Notes under the pieces: generated by a model | What the model was told of the DNA's origin: nothing | Database searches by the model: none | The model's input: the letters and a program-made list of their open reading frames with translations, nothing else | Part shown: positions 10,892 through 21,059 of the stretch, one piece after another | Numbering within the stretch: position 1 is the stretch's first letter | Layout of the letters: each line of letters opens with the position of its first letter | Source of the DNA: Symsagittifera roscoffensis | Lineage: Eukaryota > Xenacoelomorpha > Acoela > Convolutidae | Length of the DNA stretch: 64,000 bases | NCBI RefSeq assembly: GCF_963678635.1 | Contig: NC_087069.1 | Span: forward strand, 27,390,303 to 27,454,302 | Direction of reading: 5' to 3' | Made by a program: the position numbers and the translations under genes

Positions 10892-11166
10892 ATTCTTGGA
10901 TTTGGTAATACATAAACAATTAAACCCGATAATATTGAGAACCAAACTGAGGTTTCTTCACAAGTTAACTGCGTTAATGAAAGTTTAAAGATACAAAAAG
11001 GCAATAAAATCACAATTAACACCATTTGTGACATGAAAACTACTTTGGACCGTGGTACAGTCACATTATTGCAAAATTTCCATGATTTTTTCTCCGTATT
11101 ATTTTCGTCATACACAAAATCGGTAACTATAGTTCCATCCGTCTCGTCAACTACTGTGCCATTCAT
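10888..11166 (-). CDS. Polinton two-transmembrane protein
   Basis: 92 residues from ATG 11166. An acidic/polar N-terminal third is followed by two hydrophobic helices (about residues 45-62 and 70-85) and the C-terminus VYVLPNPRI. The sequence 'MSQMVLIVILL...SVWFSILSGLIVYVLPNP' (quoted in pieces) matches a small membrane protein that sits immediately upstream of the ATPase in Polintons, whose usual ending is 'SLWISLLSSxLGYxLPNP'. Its TGA stop overlaps the ATG of the ATPase, a translational-coupling-like arrangement. Probably a virion membrane or assembly factor; function not established. Confidence 0.65.
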   Translation of the reverse strand: MNGTVVDETDGTIVTDFVYDENNTEKKSWKFCNNVTVPRSKVVFMSQMVLIVILLPFCIFKLSLTQLTCEETSVWFSILSGLIVYVLPNPRI

Positions 11167-11236
11167 TTCAATTTTCCTACCGCTTTCTCTCACTCTCGAA
11201 CTTGCAGATTGAAATATATATATATTAATATATTAA

Positions 11237-11657
11237 TTAAGCATCTGAACAATAATAAAATTCATATCGTGTATAACCTGTATAGACACTCGGTTTTTTA
11301 TCATTATCAAAATTATAGTGCATTTCCAAAACAAAATTGGCTGGGACATGATCAGTTTTGGCATGATACACAATTTTCTTCACAGAATCTTCTCTTATTA
11401 TTTTTTGAATTTCATGGGGTAGTTTACTGCTGGTTAGATCCATTTGAACTCCTGGTTGACGTTTGGGCATTAAGACTAGCTTGGGAAGACAAAAACCGCG
11501 CTTGCTGGGTAACATTACTGATGTATTTGAATCGTTGAAGGTAGATGAATTTGTCAATCACGGGGAAAAACCTCCTCAAAGTGCACAACTCTTCTTCAGA
11601 AACTGTAACTTGTTCTTTTCGTTGAACTACTTGGCCTCTACAATCAATGCGTTCCAT
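11237..11657 (-). pseudogene. Unknown element protein split by a frameshift
   Basis: Two overlapping minus-strand frames: 11424-11657 (ATG 11657; charged N-terminus with MERIDCRGQVV and EEELCTLRRFFPVIDK) and 11237-11557 (C-terminal part with KIIREDSVKKIVYHAKTDH and an aromatic tail YTRYEFYYC). The coding quality switches between them near 11,540, so a single frameshift in one gene of about 140 residues is the simplest reading. No family recognised. Same strand and spacing as the surrounding virion cluster genes. Confidence 0.4.
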
Positions 11658-11674
11658 CCTGGTCAATGAAATCT

Positions 11675-12349
11675 TTATGTTTTTTTTCTGGTGTCATCCA
11701 AGCACAAAGAACTGAATTTGGAGATATGTATGTCTCCACTTTCCCCTGACGCTCGTTGTTGACACTCATTTTGCAACCACTCATAGAACGCTTTTGACTT
11801 TTTTAATGCACAATGGTTTTTAGAGTTATGGTGCGGTAGGTGTTTGTTACAATTCACAAAATTCTTGAAATATAATTGTTCGACTCGTGGACAGCCCAAA
11901 TCGTCAAGATTCACAATTTTGCGGTCTAAGTATTTGGATAAAAAATCGGCTTTTTCTTTTTTTTTGGCGTAGAATATAGCATTGGGGATTCTTAAGACAA
12001 AACTTTGAATGATTTGGCTCAAATTCAGGTATAACTTACCACGACTATAAAATGAAGTCCGTGCAAATAAATTGTCAGCCAGTTGTAGGCTTTTTGTTCA
12101 GATATTGGAAGGGAATTGAAATTAACTGGAGGTAGAAAAATTAGGAAATCACTGTAGTCGGAAGTGATTATAGCTATATTTTTTTACTATAAAAGTGTTT
12201 TTCTGTTGTCGAAACCCCTCAAAATCCAACACAACTGATCTTTCCTTCAGCATTCTAAAAGATGGTAGAGTTTCGGTATCTTCAGTTTGATATACAAACA
12301 AAACGTAATTCCACTCAAGTGACCAATCAGACTGTTGTTGCCCTTCCAT
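11675..12349 (-). pseudogene. Exonuclease-like protein (VLDFEGF / NLDDLGCP family), broken
   Basis: Three pieces in order on the minus strand: (a) 12149-12349 with VVLDFEGFRQQKNTFIVKK, resembling the D-x-E motif of DEDD 3'-5' exonucleases; (b) about 12030-12140, in another frame, with WLTIYLHGLHF preceded by a PP-x-NFNSLP segment; (c) 11675-12022 with KKEKADFLSKYLDRK, NLDDLGCPRVEQL, then C..H and HCALKKSKAFYEWL. I know this combination (DFEGF, then WL..HG.., then KG.EK..+L...v.dL...gCP, then HCA) from an abundant invertebrate family of uncharacterised proteins often near mobile DNA. At least two frame changes separate the pieces. The nuclease activity is inferred from the DFE motif only. Confidence 0.45.
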
Positions 12350-13095
12350 GGTAAAACATAGCAGTATGTGGAACCAGTGTTATAAACTTCGCGCACAAAA
12401 CCGGCGGCATCGGGTAAAATAGCATGCTTTCGTAAAATTTTCAAATCATTAAAATATTTATCCAAAGAAGAATTGTCTGCACCGATCAGACCCCCATAGG
12501 GTCTCAACTTGATTGCAACATTGTAATTTATATCATTAGTAGTTGAGAAGAAGAACAGTGAACATACAGCTAAGAAATAGTTTCGACGATTGAGGTTTTC
12601 CTAATAGGTTTTTTTCAAAGTAATAAAAATTTCATGAAAAATTTCCAAGTCTTTTGAAGTAACTCTACGTTTTTCCAATTTCATTTTTTCCAACACTTCT
12701 CAGACCTGCTGAATTTCAAGCCAGTGGAACTGAAAGTAACCTTCTAGATACCACTTACTCACTCCTATATCTCTTTGATATATGTTTAAGTAAACCACGG
12801 GTAGTTTTCGGTATTTCGCAAGTTTATTGAAACAAAGTCGAATTTTTCTTTCCACTCCTTTCTCAATCAGAATTGACTCGAAATCATACGAGTAATCAAA
12901 AACATTTTCAAAAGTAACAATAGACAGATCGGCCGCTTTTCCAGGTTTCTGCTTCGCAAAAATGCACCAGGTTATTTGCAATAGCTCGCTTAAATAAAAC
13001 TGCTCTTTACAACTCTGCTCGTATTCCTTGAATATATAATTTTCCACTTCTTTCCACCGAGAAATAAACACTATATGACGATTGTGAATGTGCAT
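12247..13095 (-). pseudogene. Unknown protein, one frame with in-frame stops
   Basis: Frame from ATG 13095 (MHIHNRHIVF) continues through 12700, where a TGA occurs, through another stop near 12605, and on to 12247 (segments KMKLEKRRVTSKDLEIFHEI, LRPYGGLIGADNSSLDKYF, YCYVLPWKGNN). That the same frame stays coding-like across about 280 codons argues for one decayed gene rather than three small ones. The product is aromatic and charged with no membrane segment. No family recognised. Its first 76 codons are duplicated at 13626-13853. Overlap with the exonuclease-like piece at 12247-12349 is in another frame and may mark a lost boundary. Confidence 0.35.
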
Positions 13096-13238
13096 AATTT
13101 TTGACCATGAACCAGTTGAAAAAACAGAGAAATTTAATCTTTCACTATCAATATCTGCAGTTTTAATGGGACTTTTTTAATGAACTGTAGTTTGAAGGAT
13201 TTCTAACAAATAATTTGAACCTATTTTCATGTTTTTAG

Positions 13239-13592
13239 ATGGATATTCCCCTTGGTGGTCTCCATGAGTCACCCATTGATTTGCCTTATGTTGGACCTGG
13301 AACTCCTCACGAAGGCAAAATTATCTTTGGTGTGACGGTAGAAGTTACCCCGGCCACCACTGCAGCGAATTTTAAGCTGCATTACATTGAGGTTGCTTTT
13401 GAGAAAAAGGAGGGCATATTTAAATATGTGTGTGTTGATGTGGGGAGCATGGAGAATTTCTGGCTGTTCGAGTGTCTGGGTGCGGGATTCGAGAGTACTG
13501 AGTGGCGTTTCAGATTTCAAATGGAGCGTCTAGTCAGTATTCTTCATGCCCCTTGGTCGGATCCCGAAGACGACATGCGGATGTGGCCGTAA
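13239..13592 (+). CDS. Unknown 117-aa ORF, possibly a 3' exon
   Basis: Open from ATG 13239 to TAA 13590-13592. The sequence starts DIPLGGLHESPIDLPYVGPG and has a beta-rich middle (VTVEVTPATTAANFKLHYIE) and a Trp-containing end (RMWP). It is immediately preceded by TTTTCATGTTTTTAG, a good splice acceptor, so the ATG may be internal to an exon. Small, mixed hydrophobicity, no signal peptide, one or two cysteines; no family recognised. The copy in unit 2 is broken, so this unit is the better guide to the original frame. Confidence 0.4.
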   Translation: MDIPLGGLHESPIDLPYVGPGTPHEGKIIFGVTVEVTPATTAANFKLHYIEVAFEKKEGIFKYVCVDVGSMENFWLFECLGAGFESTEWRFRFQMERLVSILHAPWSDPEDDMRMWP

Positions 13593-13853
13593 ACCCTTCC
13601 TCTGCTCTCCTATCCGTACTCCTGTCAGAATTGACTCAAAATCATACGAGTAATCAAAAACATTTTCATAAGTAACAATCGACAAATCGGTCGCTTTTCC
13701 ATATTTCTGCTTCGCAAAAATGCACCAGGTTATTTGCAATAGCTCGCTTAAATAAAACTGTTCTTTAGAACTCTGCTCGTATTCCTTGAATATATGATTT
13801 TCCACTTCTTTCCACCGGAGAAAAAACACTATATGACGATTGTGAATGTGCAT
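13530..13853 (-). pseudogene. Duplicate of the 5' part of the MHIHNRHIVF ORF
   Basis: ATG 13853; 76 codons closely match the ORF at 13095 (differences such as FISR/FFLR and KPGK/KYGK), then the reading runs over the duplication junction near 13625 into unrelated sequence and stops at 13530. It is a truncated by-product of the tandem duplication. Confidence 0.7.
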
Positions 13854-13996
13854 ACTTTTTGACCATGAACCAGTTGAAAAAACAGAGAATTTTAATCGTT
13901 CATTATCAATATCTGCAGTATTAATGGGACTTTTTTAATGAACTGTAGTTTAAAGGATTTCTTACTAATAATTTCAACCTATTTTCATGTTTTTAG

Positions 13997-14349
13997 ATGG
14001 ATATTCCCCTTGGTGGTCTCCACGAGTCACCCATTGATTTGCCTTATGTGGGACCTGGAACTCCTCACGAAGGCAAAATTATCTTTGGTGTGACCGTAGA
14101 GTTTACCCGGCCACCACTGCAGCGAATTTTAAGCTGCATTACATTGAGGTTGCTTTTGAGAAAAAGGAGGGCATAGTTAAATAAGTGTATGTTGATGTGG
14201 GGAGCATGGAGATTTTCTGGCTGTTCGAGTGTCTGGGTGCGGGATTCGAGAGTACTGAGTGGCGTTTCAGATTTCAAATGGAGCGTCTAGTCAGTTTTAT
14301 TCATGCCCCTTGGTCGGATCCCGAAGACGACATGCGGATGTGGCCGTAA
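13997..14349 (+). pseudogene. Second copy of the DIPLGGLHESP ORF, broken
   Basis: Corresponds base for base to 13239-13592 in the second tandem unit. A 1-bp deletion near 14,105 shifts the frame and a TAA appears around 14,182. The acceptor-like TTTTTAG before the ATG is retained. Confidence 0.8.
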
Positions 14350-14625
14350 ACCTTTCCTCTGCTCTCCTATCCGTACTCCTGTCAACATTCCGTTTTTTTT
14401 ATTTCTTTCTTATATTTTTATTTTTATATGTTAATTTATCTATTATTTATCAAGTCGTCCTTACCTTCTTACCCTCTTATTATTTGTCACGTCCTTCGTC
14501 CTTCTCAAGTAGGTCAGTTATTTAATGAGGTCTCAAAATTATTTAGTTGAACAGTGGGAAAGTTTGGAAGGGATTAAATTTGACCACCGCGCGAAAATAA
14601 ATACCAAAGTTCTTTGTCTGTCGGG

Positions 14626-14761
14626 TGTCCTAAGAGAGGGGTCTTTTTATTTTGGGCAGGGTACTTAGGGGTCTTTAAAAAAGATGGGTCCTTTTGGACC
14701 CTACTTTTGGTAGGACCCCAAAGACCCCCACCGTCGAAAAGACCCCCCTCCCCTAAGGACA
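14626..14761. repeat. GC-rich foldback (MITE-like) element
   Basis: TGTCCTAAGAGAGGGGTCTT at 14626 pairs with the inverse of GAAAAGACCCCCCTCCCCTA...GGACA ending at 14761. Inside lies a perfect 6-bp-stem hairpin GGGTCCTTTTGGACCC (14686-14701) and further GGTCTTT/AAAGACC pairs. The whole 136 bp can form nested stems and is far more GC-rich than its surroundings. No coding capacity. Target-site duplication not identified. Confidence 0.7.
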
Positions 14762-15179
14762 CACGGCGGATTACAATACTACTTCGACTTCAGTTGATTA
14801 ATAAAATTCTCAAAAAAAGCTTGAAGGCATAACCTGGGTCTTATATGTTATTAAATCAATTTTATTTGGTTTCGCTTAGTATATAATAAAAAAACCAATA
14901 CTTTCAAAGGTCTTGCCAACTATTTTTTTTTGCCAACTGCTTTGCTAAGAGCCGGTTTTGTGCTAACTGTGTCCGGGCCAAGTGGCTTCTTTATCATTGT
15001 AAAAAAAAATCGGGCTACATTTTCGAAGGAATTTAAGATGATTTAGAGCTACTGATTTTTCTGTAATTGTTGGAATCTGTAAAATGTATAAATTTAGTAG
15101 TCAAAAAAGTAGAGATGAAATATGACTGACTAAACAATTTTGAGTTTTTTGAAGTATTTGAACTACTAAATTCATAATC

Positions 15180-15360
15180 GTTACCCGGCCAAGTTGTGTA
15201 TTTTGTGAATTGTGAGCGGATTCCGCAACAAGAACGCTCCTTTTATTCTTCTTTTAACCTTTCATTCTTTTTTATCTTTTTGGCAAAAATTTAACCTGTT
15301 TAATTATTTGTTTCTAGATTCCAGAGACATACAGACGGTGAGTTGTGCGCCTATCCAAAG
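15180..15360 (+). repeat. Shared dispersed module ('GGATTCCGCAACAAG')
   Basis: GGCCAAGTTGTGTATTTTGTGAATTGTGAGCGGATTCCGCAACAAGAACGCTCC-type sequence followed by a T-rich tract and 'CCAGAGACATACAGA'. The same module recurs near 38,430, 39,160, 40,350, 42,735, 44,830 and 46,880 in this window, always in the same orientation, and in the last case is again followed by 'GTGCGCCTATC'. It therefore links the X/Y/Z family here with the 2-kb tandem array downstream. Confidence 0.75.
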
Positions 15361-17600
15361 CAGTTTGGGCTCGTCATGATCAAAAAAGAATATAACCAAA
15401 TCAATTGTCGTAAGAACAGACTATAAGAAACAAGCTATGGCGAATGTATGAAGGCTTCTTTCGTTGATTGCATTCTCCAATGGTTGCATTGACAATGAAT
15501 TGACATAAAAATTTAACTCACATCAAAACAAAGCTAGATTAAGAGCTTTTTTCGGTTTGATTTTTTCTCCGGATAAATTTTTTTCTTTAACTCGCCATTT
15601 ATTGTCATCTGGAATACATTGATGTCAAAGCTCAAAACAAAAATTAGACACCAGTTGTGGCTATTGGTTCATATTTTGGTTTTTGGAGTTCAAAAATTAA
15701 TTGGACATTTGAAAAAATAAAAGTATAAATTATGAGTGATTGACATGTACATCTACTGGCATGGCTACACGATCCTAATTTGCAAGTGATATTTTTTGCA
15801 AGTCCTATGTTTGATTTCAACAGGTAACTAACCCCGAAGACTTTTCATGTTTCTAATGGCTTATCAGAGAATGAATCTTTTTCTCTATAATCTAAAATTT
15901 TCTTATTTAAGACGAAATAAACAAAGCAGAAAATTCTAATAAGCAAACTTTAGTTGGTAGGCCAACAAGCCGATGGGCCAGCAAACCAAAGAAAACGTAG
16001 TAAGTGAGATTGAACTTGCTGGTGAGCACCTAGCAAGTATATGATATAAATTAAACGTTTATCACATCTAAACATACATTTAAATGGAATCCGCGAACAA
16101 AACGCGGATTCCACTCACAATTTGCAAATTGCTTTTACAATTTGCGGATTCTACTTACAATTTGCGGATTCCACTTGGAACAGTGGATTCCGCAACAGCC
16201 CAATTTAACGAAACAAATGTCTCATCAATTGTTTGTGGATTCCACCAATTGTTCTGAATTCCGCAAATACAGTTGCGGATTCCGCAGATTCGCCTTTTTT
16301 TGGGCGATTTTGAGCGATCTTTTATCTTTTGTTTCAGGTAAATGTTTGTCGAATCCAAAACAGCAGAGAAGATCAAAAAAAGTAACAATGTTGCTGGTTC
16401 CGCGACAATTATATTTTTGGCCTGTTACGAATTTCTTTTACAATGCACATAATGCACAATTTGGCCTCGTAATGATAGTTTTTTTAAATAAAACTTTAGG
16501 CTTCAAAAAATTCTTGACAGTTTTAATATACTATCCTACAGGTAACGATATTCCATAGACCTTGAAAAGCACTTGGAACGCTAAAAGAATCGCCTTTCAA
16601 ATCAACCTTTCAAAGTGTAACAACAGTTCTGATATAATTGGTAAGGTTACAGATTTTGTATAGCATAAATAATACAACCACTTTAAGAGATGAAAAACGT
16701 TAAAATAAAAACCCAATGAAAAACAAAGAAAAAATGGTCTGAAAATCATCCTAAAAATAACTAATTTGTCCAAATTTTAGCTAAATTCTGGGCTCATATA
16801 TCACTTCTGTGTTCGTCGAGGAGCAATTATATGAACTAACAAAATTGCATTAAAAACCTACACAGCTTCCAACCGATAAAGTGAAAATGACCCGGGTTCT
16901 CAGTAATATCTTCTTTTACTGATACAACTTAAGCGTGTTGTATTAAAATGTACTGTGAAGGCTTCGGATTTTTTTTTGCTATTTATGAACCCTTTTTATT
17001 TGCAATAAAAACTGAATTTTTTTCTCCAACTCCTTCAACTTTTTTTGTTGAAAATGTGTTTTCTTTTCAAATTGGATATAACAGTCTTCAAAGCAACCCT
17101 CACCTTTTTTCACAAGCTCTTTTTTATCAACAGTAAACAAGTAAAATTTTGTGTGAGAAATGCTAAAAATGGAATTTGAGAACACAAGAATTATATCGGA
17201 GAATTGACAAAATAAATTTTTATCACTTTTATAATTGACTTGTTTTTGTAATTTAAAAAGTTACCGATTGAAAACATCATGCCTTTGATAAACATCGCTC
17301 TTCCAACATATATTTTACCGTTCATTCTAATTTTCAATTATCAAGTTTAAAAACTTAGGTACAGTAGTAGCTTAGATTTTGCTGTAACATGATTCTTCTT
17401 ACAGTTATTAAAGCACCCCTTTTTCACTCTGGTTGTTTTCTTTACGAGGGGAAGTTTAAAATACGAGGCCAAATAAAAAAATTTTTGTTACTAACAATAG
17501 TTTTTAATTTTGGTGAATCTGACACACTTTTTTTTGTTGCTAACAAAAGTTAATAATTTTGCTGAATCTGCCACAAACTTTGTGCAAAAAGCAGAATAAT
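15361..17600 (+). repeat. Repeat family, modules X (15361-15990) and Y (16560-17600)
   Basis: Module X matches 21060-21606 in inverse orientation (for example the stretches around 'CAAGTCCTATGTTTGATTTCAACAG' and 'CATCTGGAATACATTGATGTCAAAGCTCAAACA', seen in short blocks), and module Y matches 22480-23480 inversely (around 'AACCTACACAGCTTCC' and 'ACGAGGGGAAGTTTAAA'). Identity is clearly lower than between tandem units, so the copies are old. No intact ORF; X holds a decayed reading frame described under 21334-21606. Confidence 0.75.
16085..16290. repeat. Short imperfect array of 'TTTGCGGATTCCAC'
   Basis: The motif (AA)TTTGCGGATTCCAC and its complement occur about eight times in 200 bp, partly as adjacent direct copies near 16,140-16,175. 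The same GCGGATTCC core also marks the shared module and the Z modules, so this may be an internal seed or binding-site cluster of the repeat family. Confidence 0.7.
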
Positions 17601-17603
17601 TTG

Positions 17604-19985
17604 CGGAATCCATAAACAAAAAATTGTAATTTTCTGCAATATAATTTTCCGGGATCTGCTTATATTTGAGGAATCCGTTGACTTTTTGAAAAATTCTGAT
17701 ATTTGGTTACATTGAAACTTGAAAAACTTGAAATGTTTTGAATTTTGTTAAAAATTGCGGAACCCGATCAGGTTTGCTGAATACCAAACAAATAGCTATA
17801 GATGCTCATTGTGGAATTAGCGACACACTCTATATTCCGACATATTATCCGATACATTGTTTTTGTGCGTGCAATAAAATTAGGTTTTGCTACAAGGTAA
17901 AGACCCATCTCTTACTCCGAGGACCTACACACGCGAAACGGTGCGCCTATCTTGTGCATAATTCGGACCAATCAAGCAGGAACTGAATTATTTGTTCATA
18001 TTTTAATTTTTTTTACTTCTCACGTCTGAAAAAAGAGTAACTGCGCCTCAAGTTATCGCCTCAAATTGTTCGGGTTCAAAAACATAAGTTCCTTTGTATC
18101 TCTAAACATAAGGTTCAACAAAGTTGTATTTTTGTACCAATTTCCTTAATAAAAAATAAAAGAATATTTGTGATTGAGGTGGGTTTTTTCTTCAGACAAG
18201 TTTCGACTTAATAACCAGCATTTTTTGAAGGTAATGTAAAAATGTCATTCGAAAGGTATCGTTGTACTGATCTTAGATATTTAAAATGTTTCACCTGTGA
18301 TCTTTTTTCGTAAAGTTGTGTGGGTTTAAACATTGATATTTTTGCCAAATAGGGATAATTAACGCGCAAGCGGATATTTAATCCGTCTCAGTTATCTATC
18401 ATAATTGGTTATTGAACCTTTTTGCCTTAAATGATTCGTTACTAGGAACGAAATTTAGTAATTAGATTTTTATATGGCGTGTGGAGGGATGATTTTTACA
18501 AAAAATCTGAAGTTCAAAAAAAGTTCATTTTTATTGCAATTTTTTTCATGATTTTACCTGTCATGTTATAGACTTTAAAAAGCTGTCGGAATATTCAGGG
18601 CTTCGCCTTGATACGAGAAGTCTTGTTTTTTCTTATTTGTTTCAAATCAGGAGTCTTGGCTGAACATTGAGATAGTACCTAATTGAATAAACCCCGATCT
18701 ATTTAAGGAAGGCATTTTCAGAATTGATATGTTGTTTTGACTAAACCAAAGAGTCAAACTATTTAAGAGCAAGATTAGGAATTTAGAACTTATAGACAAA
18801 GGAATCCAAAAACAAAAAAATTTAATTTTCTCTAATATTATTTTCCGGAATCTGCTTATATTTGAGAAATCCGATGACATTTTGAAAAATTCTGATATTT
18901 GTTTACATTGAAACTTGAAAAACTTGAAATGTTTTGAATTTTGTTAAAAATTGCGGAATCCGATCAGGTTTGCTGAATACCAAACAAATAGCTGTAGATG
19001 CTCATTGTGGAATTAGCTACACACTCTATATTCCGACATATTATCCGATACATTGTATTTGTGCGTGCAATAAAATTAGGTTTTGCTACAAGGTAAAGAC
19101 ACATCTCTGACTCCGAGGACCTACACACGCGAAACGGTGCGCCTATCTTGTGCATAATTCAGACCAATCAAGTAGGAACTGAATTATTTGTTCATATTTT
19201 AATTTTGTTTACTTCTCACGTCTGAAAAAAGAGTAACTGCGCCTCAAGTTATCGCCTCAAATTGTTCGGGTTCAAAAACATAAGTTCCTTTGTATCTCTA
19301 AGCATAAGGTTCAACAAAGTTGTATTTTTGTACCGATTTTCTTAATAAAAAATAAAAGAATATTTGTGATTGAGGTGGGTTTTTTCTTCAGGCAAGTTTC
19401 GACTTAATAATCAGCATTTTTTGAAGGTAATGTAAAAATGTCATTCGAAAGGTATCGTTGTACTGATCTTAGATATTTAAAATATTTCACCTGTGATCTT
19501 TTTTCGTAAAGTTGTGTGGGTTTAAACATTGATTTTTTTGCCAAATAGGGATAATTAACGCGCAAGCGGATATTTAATCCGTCTCAGTTATCTATCATAA
19601 CTGGTTATTGAACCTTTTTGACTTAAATGATTCGTTACTAGGAACGAAATTTAGTAATTAGATTTTTATATGGCGTGTGGAGGGATGATTTTTACAAAAA
19701 ATCTGAAGTTCAAAAAAAGTTCATTTTTATTGCAATTTTTTTCATGTTTTTACCTGTCATGTTTTAGACTTTAAAAAGCTGTCGGAATATTCAGGGCTTC
19801 GCCTTGATACGAGAAGTCTTTTTTTTTCTTATTTGTTTCAAATCAGAAGTCTTGGCTGAATATTGAGAAAGTACCTAATTGAATGAACCCCGATCTATTG
19901 AAGGAAGGCATTTTCAGAATTGATATGTTGTTTTGACGAAAGCAAAGAGTCAAATTATTTAAGAACAAGATTAGGAATAAAGTTT
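17604..19985 (+). repeat. Tandem pair of module Z, about 1.2 kb each
   Basis: Unit 1 about 17604-18801, unit 2 about 18802-19985, offset about 1200 bp with few differences: compare 'AATAGCTATAGATGCTCATT' near 17,790 with 'AATAGCTGTAGATGCTCATT' near 18,990. Both contain the block GATAATTAACGCGCAAGCGG. Short frames here (for example 17738-17986 and its copy on the other strand) are not conserved as coding. An inverse copy of Z lies at 21640-22480 and another at 59290-60045. Confidence 0.9.
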
Positions 19986-20299
19986 TTTTAGAAAAAATGA
20001 TTTACAAAATAATTCTAAAAAGCTTTGAAGCTCAACCTGGTTTGTAGCTATTGCACATCCAGATAACGTTCATTTGTAGAAAAATAACCTAGTATTGGTC
20101 AACAGCTCATATTCAAATAGTAAACGATTTTTATGTTAAAAATTGTAAAGTTCTCGTTAGTGTACAACCTCAGACTCTAAATTAACCATTTCTGAGGACG
20201 GTCAAACAAAAAAAAAGAAAATTAATCGTAGTGTTAAGAATAAAAAAAGTTCGAGCGACCTGGTATATTGTCTTAGAGAAGCGCGTCGTCAAGAAAGTT

Positions 20300-20510
20300 C
20301 GGCCAAAGACAATCCAGCCGATATGAAATTCAGAAAACTCAGTTAAAAGTATACAGATAGTTCGGCCAAAATTGGAAGTACAATTCAGCCCGACAATTGC
20401 TCCAATTCCGTTTTTTTTCTTTTGAAACTAGCGTTTTGAAAAACTGGCTGAATTGTCGGTATACTGTTAGCTGAACTATCTGAATTTCGTATCGGCTGAA
20501 TTGTCTGCGT
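20300..20510. repeat. Imperfect foldback around 20.4 kb
   Basis: GACAATCCAGCCGATATGAA at about 20309 pairs with the inverse near 20480-20506 (TTTCGTATCGGCTGAATTGTC), and AGATAGTTCGGCC near 20357 pairs with GCTGAACTATCT near 20470. The repeats 'GTTCGGCCAAA' occur twice in the left arm. Non-coding, MITE-like. Confidence 0.6.
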
Positions 20511-20639
20511 ACCGTCTAGAAGAAAGGATACTGACTCCGGTGCCATATTTGTACGCTTCAAATCAGGGAAAGTTATATTTTGTGCTTTATAAACAGTTTT
20601 TTGTCTTTGTAAATTCTCTGTTTTGACAATCAAAACAAT

Positions 20640-21059
20640 TTTGAGTCAGAAATTTTAGAGTACAGCGAATTTCATCTATTTGTTCACCTCTGACCAGAGT
20701 AAAAGTGATCACTGGAAAAAATCTGAATCAGTAGTGAAAATTAACATGCATTTCTGAGTTATTCGGATAAAAAAATTTTCCCTCTTAGCTCAGCGCTCTG
20801 GAGAAATTAGCAATCGAGACTTACTTTTTTTCAAACCTAATCATAAGAATGAGTTAAAATTAACCTTTGTTTCCTGAATGTATGCTTTTTCACTATCGAA
20901 GGTATGCCATCATGAACTTTTAGCAACTAAAAAGATTTGATGGCGGATAATCAACAAACCGCCATGTCTAAAAAGCATCAGATTAACGTAACGTATCAAT
21001 TGCATAACAACAATGACAATATGTTGTTATGTTGCATATTAACCTTTGGCTTCTTAAAA
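20640..21059. other. Gene-free spacer between repeat copies
   Basis: No coding signal. It contains TTGCATAACA/TGTTATGTTGCA, a short palindromic stretch near 20,998-21,038, and otherwise AT-rich sequence. Confidence 0.4.

Larger units (their letters stand above)
12868..14383. repeat. 758-bp direct tandem duplication (two units)
   Basis: Unit 1 about 12868-13625, unit 2 about 13626-14383; both begin with CAGAATTGACTC and end with GTACTCCTGT, and corresponding bases lie 758 bp apart. Identity is high throughout, with a few substitutions and a 1-bp deletion in unit 2. Each unit carries the 5' part of the minus-strand MHIHNRHIVF ORF and a complete plus-strand ORF starting DIPLGGLHESP. Confidence 0.95.

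Noticed and set aside
11209-11669. Plus-strand ORFs opposite the Polinton virion cluster
   Set aside because: Shadows of the minus-strand genes, which carry the recognised family motifs.
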